A stretch of DNA of 64,000 nt from Bacteroidales bacterium (GCA_017634595.1 JAGBNC010000021.1:1-64000); one strand, 5' to 3'. Counted from the stretch's first letter, positions 16,598-25,289 are shown. Numbers and translations are program-made. Notes: generated by a model not told the origin, from the letters alone.

Positions 16598-19500
16598 TTA
16601 TTCTGTGACTGGGCGGATTAATTGTCCATAATAGCGGTAGCGATAATCTAAATGTATTGAAGCACTAGGCGTTGTAAAAACATAGATATACCAAGCTGAG
16701 GAATTTATTGCAAAGGAAGATGTCCAATAGTACCCGTTCCCGGACCCGGTATCCGGAAAGAAAATTGACTTGTCTGTATAACCCGCCTTATTGCTAGTTA
16801 CAACCACACCCCCAACTCCAGTTCCTTTGTAATTGGATGTTCTAGCCCATTTGCAATTATCAATGAGTTCTTTCAAGTCCACATCCGTTGGCATTCGCCA
16901 ACTGCCACCCCATCTCACATGAGCCACATCATCTTCCAGGTCAAGAACAGTTTTTCTATCAACCGCATTACTGTATTTGGAGTACTGCCCATATTTCGGG
17001 TCCTCTCCACTTTTTCTAAACTTGTAATTATTCCAAGTAAAATCACTCTTCGTTGTGATTTCGCCCCAGGCATATTTTTTCCCGGATTCAGTAGGAAAAG
17101 TAGCACCGACATTGATAGAGGCCCACTTGACGCTCAAGCCCAAGTCAATTGCTAACTCAGGCATTTCCAACACAGTGACCGAACAAGATGCCGTATATCC
17201 ACCATCAACCGTAATAGCCATTATTTTTGTTGAGCCAGGGCTCACAGCCTTGATCTTGCCACTCTGATCGACAGTAGCAATACTCTCGTCGATGCTGGTC
17301 CAAGTAACTCTTTTATCTGTCGCCCCTGAAGGGTAAATTGTTGCTTCTAATGAAGAACTATCTCCCTCATACAACGACAGTTCTGTCCTATTCAAAGATA
17401 CGGACTCCACGAGGCAAATAACAGTTACCGTGCAACTTGCACTCAGATCACTGCCGTCAGTCGTTCTTGCTGTTATGGTCGTATAGCCATTGGCAATGGT
17501 TGTTACCGTCCCATATGAATCTACTGTGGCTACCGAAGCATTTGACGAAGTCCATTCCAAACGCTTATCTGTGAAATCTGAGGGCAAGACTGTTGCTATC
17601 AGTGTTACAGTGTCATCTCCAACAGTCATCTCCATCGTTGTGTGATCCAGAGACAGTGATGTAACATACTGATTAACTGTTACAGCGCATATGGCACTCA
17701 TCGAACCGTCAGCTGCCTTGACTGTTATTTCAGCGTTCCCGACACTGACAGCTGTAACCAGTCCATATTGGTTAACTGTCGCCACAGATTCATCTGAGCT
17801 GGACCACAAAACAGCTTGATTGGCTGTGGATGGGAGCGTTGTAACGGATAAGGCAGAACTCTTTCCCTTATAGATTGTCAATTCTGTCTTGTCCAAGGAA
17901 ATAGATTCAACACGGTCCGCATAAACCTTTACCGTGCAAGTCGCACTTTTATTGCTGCCATCGCGAGCTGTCGCAGTTATGGTAGCGGTTCCTGCTGAAA
18001 CAGCAGTGACTATGCCCTTATCATCAACAGTGGCTACTGATAATTTAGATGATTTCCAATCTAATTGTTTATTTGTATACTCTTCCGGCTGGACTGTTGC
18101 AGTCAACGCAAAGGGCTCAGCCCCAACATATGTCTCAATAGGTGATTTATCAAATGTGATTGACTGTATCGGCTGATTGACATCTACCCGGCATTTTGCC
18201 GACTTGGTGCCGTCGGCTGAATACACCGAAATCGATACTTTTCCTACTGATACTGCGGTTACCTCCCCTTCAGAATCCACCGTTGCCACCGACTCGTCTG
18301 TGCTTGACCATGTCAGATTTTTATATGTAGCGTTATCCGGAAGGATTGTAGCCTTTAATATTGATGACTCAGTTTTACCAATCGTCAGTATGAGTGTCTC
18401 GGGTATTGTTATTTCTGATACAGGAACTACCGCGCCATATACCGGTCGTACGCCAAGGCCAAAGTAACGGTAGCAATTCCCAATCTCTTTGCCTGACTGG
18501 CTGAAATAAGGGGACAGGGCAAAATAAGAGCCATCCTCAGAAATGCTTGACGACCAGTAATTGCCGGCAGCACCCTCTTCAGAGATGTTGTTCCCACTGC
18601 GAATGCCGTTGGCTGGAAGGAAGATGGAGTTGCCGTTATGACCTGTTATCTTATAACCGTTGACTCCGTTCCAAGTTGTCCAAGCCCAGGTGCAGTTGTT
18701 CATCAACTCAGAGACTTCCTCTTTTGATGGCAGACGCCAGTCACCTACCCAGGCTGCAGCGGCAGCATCATCTGTAAGGTCAAGGATGGTTTTGTTGTCA
18801 ATTGTACCGCAGTTTGAGTCAAGAACGTACTTTGAGAAAGGGCCGTTCTTGCTGGTGCCAAACTGATAATTCGCCCACCGATAATCATTTTTCGGCACTT
18901 TTTCGCCCCAAGCAAAGTACCTACCATACTCTTCTGGTTTTGTAGCTCCAACGTTGTATGATGCCCATTTCACGCTCAAACCTAAATCTATAGCCACAGG
19001 AGGAGCTGCGTTAACCCAGTCCTGAGCATTGCCAAGGTCAAGCATTTTTACCGCGCCATTCCCAGATACCGTATTAAGGGCGGTTATTGTCCGCATCGTT
19101 ACAAACAAATCTCCAAGTGAGTTGTAACAGTCCACTTTAATGCCAGAACTGAAGTTTACCGGCAGCATTGCAAAGTAGAAATCGGAGACCTCACCATTGG
19201 TGACGATTGTAATAGAAGTCTGGCCGTTGGAAGCAGATTCGACAGTGAGAGCACCGTTTGATCCAGAAGTGACTTTCAATTCACCGTTGCTGCCGGCACT
19301 GATAATCTCCCCACTATTGCCAGAGAAGACCACCTTGTGAACATCTGCGGCTGATACGAAGTGGACTATGCAGGCAGCATTATGAAAACGTATGTCGGGG
19401 TTCTCAATGTCATTACAGAAAGCCGCGCATACGTGAGCCTCGGTAAATGAGGTATACCGTTGATTATCTTTGACTGGAGAACTTATGTACATGATGTGGT

Positions 19501-19849
19501 CGGTGCTGGTGTCACTCTTGAGTTGCACAGCACCATAGACGGCGTTAATAAACTCATCGGTGCGGCCACGAGGGATACTGATGTAAGCGCCACTGTCATC
19601 GATGTTAACAGCGGTGGTGACGGGAGTAGACTGATTCGACTCAGTGTAATACTTTATCTGGTCGCCATCGGTCCAACTGACACTGCGTTTGTCTCCGCTA
19701 CCGGAGAGATCAGTCTTCGTCTGATCTTCGATTGTGAGATTATATCGGCACAATCCAGCCACTTCCTGGTCAGAACCTATTTCGTTTACGCATGAGGCCG
19801 CCATCATACACAAGACAGCCACGACGAGAATAAGATTAAGCTTTTTCAT
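16598..19849 (-). CDS. Large surface lipoprotein: fimbrillin-like N terminus, five Big_2 domains, two FISUMP-like domains
   Basis: The 1083-residue protein has a lipoprotein signal (lipobox MAASC, Cys20). Residues about 35-270 resemble fimbrillin-type N-terminal domains (TKTDLSG...WTDGDQIKYY). A first FISUMP-like domain starts at about 285 (AIDLGLSVKWASYNVGAT) and a second, with nearly the same opening, at about 897. Between them, residues about 479-895, lie five bacterial Ig-like group 2 domains, each about 83 residues, with W(T/S)S...SVATVD..G.VTAVS repeated. The mirrored FISUMP-Ig-FISUMP layout is unusual. It is likely anchored in the outer membrane and exposed; the ligand is unknown. It is the last gene of an operon with a 44-aa and a 115-aa gene. 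Confidence 0.85.
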   Translation of the reverse strand: MKKLNLILVVAVLCMMAASCVNEIGSDQEVAGLCRYNLTIEDQTKTDLSGSGDKRSVSWTDGDQIKYYTESNQSTPVTTAVNIDDSGAYISIPRGRTDEFINAVYGAVQLKSDTSTDHIMYISSPVKDNQRYTSFTEAHVCAAFCNDIENPDIRFHNAACIVHFVSAADVHKVVFSGNSGEIISAGSNGELKVTSGSNGALTVESASNGQTSITIVTNGEVSDFYFAMLPVNFSSGIKVDCYNSLGDLFVTMRTITALNTVSGNGAVKMLDLGNAQDWVNAAPPVAIDLGLSVKWASYNVGATKPEEYGRYFAWGEKVPKNDYRWANYQFGTSKNGPFSKYVLDSNCGTIDNKTILDLTDDAAAAAWVGDWRLPSKEEVSELMNNCTWAWTTWNGVNGYKITGHNGNSIFLPANGIRSGNNISEEGAAGNYWSSSISEDGSYFALSPYFSQSGKEIGNCYRYFGLGVRPVYGAVVPVSEITIPETLILTIGKTESSILKATILPDNATYKNLTWSSTDESVATVDSEGEVTAVSVGKVSISVYSADGTKSAKCRVDVNQPIQSITFDKSPIETYVGAEPFALTATVQPEEYTNKQLDWKSSKLSVATVDDKGIVTAVSAGTATITATARDGSNKSATCTVKVYADRVESISLDKTELTIYKGKSSALSVTTLPSTANQAVLWSSSDESVATVNQYGLVTAVSVGNAEITVKAADGSMSAICAVTVNQYVTSLSLDHTTMEMTVGDDTVTLIATVLPSDFTDKRLEWTSSNASVATVDSYGTVTTIANGYTTITARTTDGSDLSASCTVTVICLVESVSLNRTELSLYEGDSSSLEATIYPSGATDKRVTWTSIDESIATVDQSGKIKAVSPGSTKIMAITVDGGYTASCSVTVLEMPELAIDLGLSVKWASINVGATFPTESGKKYAWGEITTKSDFTWNNYKFRKSGEDPKYGQYSKYSNAVDRKTVLDLEDDVAHVRWGGSWRMPTDVDLKELIDNCKWARTSNYKGTGVGGVVVTSNKAGYTDKSIFFPDTGSGNGYYWTSSFAINSSAWYIYVFTTPSASIHLDYRYRYYGQLIRPVTE
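17163..18415 (-). repeat. Five tandem Big_2 coding repeats
   Basis: Five units of about 250 bp each encode Ig-like domains with the shared segment SxxESVATVD; nucleotide similarity is moderate, so the repeats are diverged rather than freshly duplicated. Confidence 0.75.
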
Positions 19850-19861
19850 AATGGATAACGG

Positions 19862-19996
19862 TTAAGGGTTCAATAGATCTATCTGCTCGTAATCGAAATC
19901 GTCAATGCCGGAGTTGTAGCTGTCGCAGATAATATCCCCACTCTCAAGCTCACTCCAAAAAGCTTGCGGAGTTAAATAGGTATGTTTTTCTTTCAT
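19862..19996 (-). CDS. 44-residue small protein upstream of the Big_2 lipoprotein
   Basis: An ATG at 19996 opens a 44-codon frame (MKEKHTYLTPQAFWSELESG..., ending in IDLLNP) that ends 12 bp before the lipoprotein start and begins 10 bp after the 115-aa gene. The product is acidic in its second half (ICDSYNSGIDDFDYEQID) and has no signal peptide. Short acidic proteins of this style (MKK.Y..PE....., C.SYN.G...) are often found beside fimbrillin or FISUMP lipoproteins in Bacteroidales; the function is unknown. Tight spacing and the clean start and stop are the main evidence that it is real. Confidence 0.65.
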   Translation of the reverse strand: MKEKHTYLTPQAFWSELESGDIICDSYNSGIDDFDYEQIDLLNP

Positions 19997-20006
19997 ATAC
20001 TCCTTG

Positions 20007-20354
20007 CTAATAATGTTTGTCTACTCGTCCAACCAATCTGTAATCCAAATGGTTCTTTTTAAACGAAACTTTAAACAGAAGGAGCGTTCCACTTTCCCAT
20101 TTCATCTGATGAAGCCATCTGTTAATATCAGCATTGGAAAAACCATTGCCATCGTAAAAGGATTTAATATTCATCTGAATGGGCGCACTTGGATGAACTG
20201 TGCCTTCTCTATCCTTACAAGGCATAGTTAATGTAAGCTGTTTTACGGCGCTGCTTGCTATTTCGTACCGAATTCGCCAATACTGAACCAGGGGCACATG
20301 ATTCAATTGCCCACCTTTTGCGGAAACACTTAAAATAACGTAGTAATCTTTCAT
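20007..20354 (-). CDS. Hypothetical protein, 115 aa
   Basis: I do not recognise this protein. It has no signal peptide or membrane segment and seems to be a small mixed alpha/beta domain (YYVILSVSAKGG at the start, LLLFKVSFKKNHLDYRLVGRV near the end). It is the first gene of the operon with the 44-aa protein and the large Big_2 lipoprotein; all three are separated by 10-12 bp. It is transcribed from the promoter with the shared 20-bp element. Confidence 0.6.
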   Translation of the reverse strand: MKDYYVILSVSAKGGQLNHVPLVQYWRIRYEIASSAVKQLTLTMPCKDREGTVHPSAPIQMNIKSFYDGNGFSNADINRWLHQMKWESGTLLLFKVSFKKNHLDYRLVGRVDKHY

Positions 20355-20446
20355 ATTGTAATATTGTTGAATTCTATTAGACCATTAAAAGAAACTAATA
20401 ATACTATGGCTAAACCCGTAATGTTGTTATTATGAAGATGTTTTTG

Positions 20447-20492
20447 CAAAAATAGAGCTATAACAACCTCCCGTCAAGTTCACGTTGGTTCA
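20447..20492 (-). promoter_or_regulatory. Promoter with shared 20-bp element (copy B)
   Basis: Minus strand: TGAACCAACGTGAACTTGAC (20492-20473) containing the -33 TTG, a 20-nt spacer, then TATTTTTG (20454-20447). The element matches 19 of 20 bases of the one at 15312-15293, and the spacing to the -7 box is identical. The transcript leader to the ATG at 20354 would be about 85 nt. Confidence 0.7.
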
Positions 20493-20634
20493 TTTTGCCG
20501 CGGATTGAGTGATTGAGTACACTGGCGCTTCAACAATCCGAAAAAAACAGCAAAAAGTGACGAAACATCGAGATAGCGTGATGAACCATAGTTGGTTTTT
20601 GCTGATTATTAAAGAGTCCAGCCGCAAATATCTC

Positions 20635-20642
20635 TACCTTTG
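20635..20642 (+). promoter_or_regulatory. -7 box of the Rpn-like gene
   Basis: TACCTTTG lies 20 bases before the ATG at 20663. About 45 bases upstream is a small inverted repeat (AACCAtagTTGGTT, 20584-20597) that may be an operator. Confidence 0.55.
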
Positions 20643-20662
20643 CGCTATAAACACAAACTGCT

Positions 20663-21607
20663 ATGAATGACTTTTTATTCCCCTCGCCGCAGGAGCCGCG
20701 CTACGCCTGCATCCTTTTTGACTCTACTTTCAAGGCTGTTATCTGCACACCTGAGAACGAAGACCTTCTCATCGAGATCATCGAACTTCTCATCCCCGGA
20801 AAGCACATCACTAGCATCACTTTTCTCAACTCGGAAAAGCACGGCTTTGTGGTTTCAGAAAAAAGCGTTACATTTGACTTGTTATGCAAGGATGACGACA
20901 CCGGAGAAGAATTCCTGGTGGAAGTTCAGAGCTCAGACCAGAAGAGTTACCGCGACCGCGTACTGGCCTATGCCACCTACCCAATAAGGGAACAATTGGC
21001 ATCCAAGCTTTCGATCTTGAAAGAGAAAGGGCAACAATTCGGAATGGACTACTCACTGAAGCCCATTTACGTTATAAGCCTTGTGAATTTCAACTTCGCC
21101 CATGAAGATGAAGGAGCATTGGAGAATGGTTACATCAGCCGCTACGAACTGCGCAACGGGCACAATTTAGAGTTGTTGACACCAAATCTAAACTTCGTCT
21201 TTCTGGAACTTGACAGGCTTAAACTCGGTCCGAAAGACTGGCATAAGTGCAACGGACTTCTTGAAAAGTTTGTGTTTTCTATGAAGTATATGCACGAACT
21301 GAATGAAGTACCGTATAATTTCGAGGACTACCTTCTAGGAAGACTCTTTTTTGCCGCCGAACTTGCCAACATGACGATTATTGAACGCGAGAATTACGAA
21401 AAAAGTATGAGAACCGAACTTGACAGAATCGCAGAACTCGACTTTGCCCGCGAAGCCGGCAAAGCCGAGGCAAGGGCAGAAGGCCATGAGGCAGGGCTCG
21501 CCGAAGGGCTGGCGCAGGCTGCGAGGGCAATGTTGGCCGAAAAGTTGCAACCCGCCGTTATCTCAAAGTGTACCGGTATCCCCGAGGAAAAGCTTAAAGA
21601 GCTATAG
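20663..21607 (+). CDS. Rpn-family PD-(D/E)XK nuclease / putative transposase
   Basis: The 314-residue protein belongs to the Rpn/PDDEXK_2 family, whose members cut DNA and promote recombination; many are annotated as transposases but do not clearly move. The catalytic block is FDSTFKAVI at the start, Asp in VTFDLLCKD and the E-x-Q in EEFLVEVQSSDQKSYRDR. The C terminus (about 265-314) has the usual Glu/Ala/Gly-rich repeats (GHEAGLAEGLAQAARAMLAEKL) ending in a small helical motif. No flanking inverted repeats or target-site duplication were found. It is convergent with the LRR gene, with 2 bp between stops. Confidence 0.85.
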   Translation: MNDFLFPSPQEPRYACILFDSTFKAVICTPENEDLLIEIIELLIPGKHITSITFLNSEKHGFVVSEKSVTFDLLCKDDDTGEEFLVEVQSSDQKSYRDRVLAYATYPIREQLASKLSILKEKGQQFGMDYSLKPIYVISLVNFNFAHEDEGALENGYISRYELRNGHNLELLTPNLNFVFLELDRLKLGPKDWHKCNGLLEKFVFSMKYMHELNEVPYNFEDYLLGRLFFAAELANMTIIERENYEKSMRTELDRIAELDFAREAGKAEARAEGHEAGLAEGLAQAARAMLAEKLQPAVISKCTGIPEEKLKEL

Positions 21608-21609
21608 AA

Positions 21610-23499
21610 TCAGAAGCTTATGGTCTTGACAGCTCTGGTGTAGTTGGCGTGGCATTCGTGCCATTCATCAGAGCCGAAGTACCATATGCTACCGTCCCAG
21701 AGGCGTTCGCGGTAATAGTAACCGGCTATCTCGTATGGAGTACAGGACCAGTAGCACTTGTTTTCTTCCGTAAGAGGCGTATATCCGGCGGCTCTCAGCT
21801 TTTCGTTCAGGAAATAGAAATTGGGCTGTATCGCTTTCAACTCATTGATTGTTGGCATCCTCCAGCCCGAGCCGTGGCCTTCGCACCAGTCCCAGGACTC
21901 CTGCCAGGGCCAGTCATGGATCTCGTCAACTGACATTAGAAGTGACTCCCTGCCTTCGTCTGATACAGCAACCACAATACCCGGCGCGTCTGATTCAACT
22001 ATATCCCCCAAAGAATAAGGAGCGAGTTCCACAATCTCCGTTTCTGCCGGAATGTGGGAAGCGTCCCTGTCGGCAGTCACATACGGAATCAATTGCCCCT
22101 CAGCGACATACAAGGTTTCAAGGTAGTTGACGCCAATACCGTCGGTACGCTGCACGCACCAAAGGCCGCTTGAAGGCCCATTGCCAAGATGTATATTATG
22201 AGATACATCAAGAGTATGTAGCTCATTGTCACTGCAATCAAGATGTACAAGTATTGGATTGTGCGAAACATCTAGTTCCGTAATTCTGTTTGCACGGCAC
22301 CGAAGGTCACACAACACTGGATTGCCGGACAAATCCAAGGACTGCAACCCGGTATTATCACATTCCAGCACCTCCAGAAGAGGCTTGTCGGACAAATCTA
22401 AAGGAGTAGCAAGAATAGCATCGTCTATCCGCAAAAGCCTGAGTTTGTCTGAAGGAGGCAAGGCAAGAAGATTATGAATGTTGTAATTCGCGCTAAGTTC
22501 CTGCAACTCTTTCATCATTGACAAATCTAGGTCTGGACGCAAGTCAGGACTGTTGATGTCCTGAGGATAATCTATAGACAAGACTTTAAGCCGCTCCAAG
22601 CACGACAAATCCGCCAAAACACCGCGCAAATGGCTAAGGTAAAGGCATCTCAGCTCTTTATTAACAGAAACATCCGGATAGCTCAACCAAGTAAAACTGA
22701 GGTCAAGTTCCTCAAGAGACAGATTGTTTGAAACGTCAAATGAATCCATCGTCACCCCGAGGGCACTATTATTGTTGATACGCAGTTTACGTAATTTAAT
22801 GTTTTTGCTTACATCAACATTCCTCAACGTCCCGATTGGTCCCCATATATTTCCCAGACGGTTAGAATATGGGCCGACATAATAGTATGGCCGGTCAATT
22901 CCGGATGACTTATCACCAGTGTAATACCATTCCCCTGAGCAGTCAAGGCTCTCCAGATTTGGCATATACTCAATGCCTTGCAAAGACTGAAGGTTATAAG
23001 CATTCGAAGGCACTATTGTGATTTCGCGCACCGATTCAGCCTCAGAATAACTGATTGCGCCATCGCGGTTTGCATCAAAATGATCCACCAGCCAGGACTT
23101 GAATGCCGGATCTTCAATCGGAATAGGATCGGCATCGGAGGTCAGGCGAAAAGTCCCCTCCCGCGAACGCAATTCTGAACCTCCGGCGCAGTAGTAAGCG
23201 CACCAAGTATAAACCACTCCCTGCGAAACGTCAGAAAGCTTGACTTCGAATGATTTACCAGGCTGTGCGCATTCCTCCCGATGGTCCAGTTTACCTATCC
23301 CATACATGACGCCGCAGGCCTCAACCCTCGAATCCGACAGTTCGCAATGAAGCACCACAGCTTCCCGCCCTTCATTCTCGGAACTTACGGAGACCACCGA
23401 CGGCGGCGCAAACTGTCCGCTCTCCTGAGTGAGACAGGAAAAGACTGTAAGCGCGGTGGCGGCCAATGCGCTGATTACAAGAAGCTTCCGGCAAGACAT
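21610..23499 (-). CDS. Surface lipoprotein with EF-hand, leucine-rich repeats and a C-terminal FISUMP-like domain
   Basis: The 629-residue protein has a lipoprotein-type signal ending near TVFSC. After a fibronectin-like region comes an EF-hand (DANRDGAISYSEAE, about 150-165) and then leucine-rich repeats of the internalin/Bacteroides type (L..LDCS.N.L..LDVS.N, about 165-470). The last 120 residues (SGWRMPTINELKAI...YWSCTPYE) resemble FISUMP/DUF1566 domains. It starts 2 bp after the sulfatase gene and is probably co-transcribed. A role in binding or adhesion is inferred from the LRR only. Confidence 0.82.
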   Translation of the reverse strand: MSCRKLLVISALAATALTVFSCLTQESGQFAPPSVVSVSSENEGREAVVLHCELSDSRVEACGVMYGIGKLDHREECAQPGKSFEVKLSDVSQGVVYTWCAYYCAGGSELRSREGTFRLTSDADPIPIEDPAFKSWLVDHFDANRDGAISYSEAESVREITIVPSNAYNLQSLQGIEYMPNLESLDCSGEWYYTGDKSSGIDRPYYYVGPYSNRLGNIWGPIGTLRNVDVSKNIKLRKLRINNNSALGVTMDSFDVSNNLSLEELDLSFTWLSYPDVSVNKELRCLYLSHLRGVLADLSCLERLKVLSIDYPQDINSPDLRPDLDLSMMKELQELSANYNIHNLLALPPSDKLRLLRIDDAILATPLDLSDKPLLEVLECDNTGLQSLDLSGNPVLCDLRCRANRITELDVSHNPILVHLDCSDNELHTLDVSHNIHLGNGPSSGLWCVQRTDGIGVNYLETLYVAEGQLIPYVTADRDASHIPAETEIVELAPYSLGDIVESDAPGIVVAVSDEGRESLLMSVDEIHDWPWQESWDWCEGHGSGWRMPTINELKAIQPNFYFLNEKLRAAGYTPLTEENKCYWSCTPYEIAGYYYRERLWDGSIWYFGSDEWHECHANYTRAVKTISF

Positions 23500-23501
23500 A
23501 A

Positions 23502-25139
23502 CTACAGTTCGTCGGGCAGCGGAGCGGGCTTACCGGTGGATACCACAATGGGCATTGTGGCGTTCCAGCCGCGGAGTTTGTCGGAGAGAGTCTTGGCCAG
23601 GCGCTGAGTTATATCAGGATGCTCGGCGGCCACATTGTGCTCCTCTCCTATGTCCTCACGGAGATTGTAAAGCTCCAGGGCCTTGGCGCGGGCGGTATTA
23701 CGGGTATCGGGGTACAGCCTTTCGTTGCAGGCGACGACTCCCTCCTTGATGCGGTACACCAGCTTCCAGTCCCCGACGCGTACGGCGCTCAGGAAGTCAA
23801 TGTCTTCAAGGTCATAGGGTTTCCACTTGTGAGGGTAGTGGAATACCAGCGGACGCTCGGGCGAAGGCCCGTCACCGACACCGGTCACCAGCGGCAGAAT
23901 GGACTGCCCGTCCACATCCTGCACTGCCGTCCAGCTGCGCACTCCTGCCATATCAAGGATGGTCGGGAACATATCCTCGCAAATCACAGGCACGCCGCAC
24001 CTGCCAACTTGAGTCTTACCGGGATAACAGATCATAAGAGGAACACGAATTCCGCCCTCGTAGTTTGACCCCTTGCCCTCACGGAGAGGCTTGTTCTGGG
24101 TGTGAGGGACGCCGCCCTTCTGAGCATTCTCCGAATTACCACCGTTGTCGGTCATGAAGATAATAATAGTATTGTCAGCTATCCCCTTCTCATCAAGGAA
24201 GTCAAGGAGCCTTCCGAGGCTCGCGTCAACTCCCTCTACCAGAGATGCATAGGCGGCCTGTCCCTCGTCCATGCCGGCGTCGCGGTACTTTTGGGCGAAG
24301 CGCTCGTCAGGCTGGATGGGGGTATGGGTGGCATAGCTCGCCATATATAAATAGAAAGGCTGATTATGCCTGATTGGGTAATCAAGAGCCTTAAGGGCCT
24401 CGCTGGTCAGTGCGTCGGTCAGGTGTGTATCGGTGCCATAGTATTCAACAAGGTTCTGCACAGCAAAGTCGTTCCAACGTTCCTTGGTATTACCATAGTT
24501 CTTCAGGCCACTGTAGTCGCGCGGCATACCTGCCATGGTCCCGGCGATATTGACGCAGAAGCCGTGGTTATAGGCATTTACCCCGGGCGTGCCGGCAGAT
24601 GCCCAGTGAGCCTTGCCCACATGGATGGTAAAGTATCCTGCATCCTTGAGATACTGCACAAGAGAATTGGCGTACTGAGTGTAAGGGACTCCAGGCACCG
24701 GGCTGATGCCGTTCATGTTCCATTCGGGACGCGAGAGCACATCGCCCTCCGCTGCATCGCCGCTGCCCTTGTGCTCAGCCATCCAGAATCCGCCTCCGGT
24801 TGCATCGGACGGGGTATCGCGCACTGCGGAAGTCCAGTTGGTAATGCGGGTGTGGGCAGCATTCATACCCGTCATAATGCTGGTGCGGGTGGGTGTGGAC
24901 ACAGCGCAGGCGTAGGCATTGCCAAACACGGTGCTGCGCTCGCTCAGACGCTGCATGTTGGGCGTATTGAAGCGAAGATTGTAGGGATAGAGTTCCTCCC
25001 CATACTGGACACTGCTGTCCACCCAGCCGAAGTCGTCGACCAAAAAGAAAACTATGTTGGGCTGCTGTTGTACGGCCTTATTGGAACACGCCGCAAGAGG
25101 GAGAAGCGCCGCAGCGCCTGCAAGGTGTTTGATTTTCAT
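23502..25139 (-). CDS. S-type arylsulfatase-like sulfatase, lipoprotein
   Basis: The 545-residue protein is a family S1-type sulfatase with a lipoprotein signal (LLPLAACSN, Cys18). Metal ligands Asp35-Asp36 are in LVDDFGW. The residue converted to formylglycine is Ser81 in STPTRTSIMTG, so this is a Ser-type enzyme needing an anaerobic maturase (anSME), which is not in the window. Such enzymes remove sulfate from host mucin or glycosaminoglycans, or algal glycans; the substrate is unknown. The true start is MKIKHLAG; a longer frame to 25235 runs through a long hairpin. It heads an operon with the LRR lipoprotein. Confidence 0.9.
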   Translation of the reverse strand: MKIKHLAGAAALLPLAACSNKAVQQQPNIVFFLVDDFGWVDSSVQYGEELYPYNLRFNTPNMQRLSERSTVFGNAYACAVSTPTRTSIMTGMNAAHTRITNWTSAVRDTPSDATGGGFWMAEHKGSGDAAEGDVLSRPEWNMNGISPVPGVPYTQYANSLVQYLKDAGYFTIHVGKAHWASAGTPGVNAYNHGFCVNIAGTMAGMPRDYSGLKNYGNTKERWNDFAVQNLVEYYGTDTHLTDALTSEALKALDYPIRHNQPFYLYMASYATHTPIQPDERFAQKYRDAGMDEGQAAYASLVEGVDASLGRLLDFLDEKGIADNTIIIFMTDNGGNSENAQKGGVPHTQNKPLREGKGSNYEGGIRVPLMICYPGKTQVGRCGVPVICEDMFPTILDMAGVRSWTAVQDVDGQSILPLVTGVGDGPSPERPLVFHYPHKWKPYDLEDIDFLSAVRVGDWKLVYRIKEGVVACNERLYPDTRNTARAKALELYNLREDIGEEHNVAAEHPDITQRLAKTLSDKLRGWNATMPIVVSTGKPAPLPDEL

Positions 25140-25164
25140 ATAGCAAAAAAATGGAGCTTTGATT

Positions 25165-25227
25165 AGCCCGGTCCCTATCCGGGGGCCTTTTAACTTAAAC
25201 TGATGGCCCCCGGATAGGGACCGGGCT
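25165..25227. repeat. Long intergenic hairpin, copy 2
   Basis: Two perfectly complementary 23-bp arms (25165-25187, 25205-25227) around the 17-nt loop TTTTAACTTAAACTGAT. It lies between the divergent sulfatase and menG genes, just upstream of the menG promoter. No T-run follows on either strand. Confidence 0.9.
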
Positions 25228-25251
25228 GATATCATCCAAAGATATTAATTA

Positions 25252-25283
25252 TTTGCGAGAAAGTCAAATCCGAACTATCTTTG
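25252..25283 (+). promoter_or_regulatory. menG promoter
   Basis: TTTG (25252-25255), 20-nt spacer, TATCTTTG (25276-25283). The box ends six bases before ATG 25290, giving a nearly leaderless mRNA, and excludes the in-frame TTG at 25281 as a start. Confidence 0.8.
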
Positions 25284-25289
25284 CACAAT

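Noticed and set aside
20663-21607. A complete insertion sequence around the Rpn-like gene
   Set aside because: No terminal inverted repeats or target-site duplications; the neighbouring gene ends only 2 bp away.
25165-25227. Hairpins as integron attC sites
   Set aside because: No RYYYAAC/GTTRRRY core sites, no extrahelical bases pattern and no integrase in the window.
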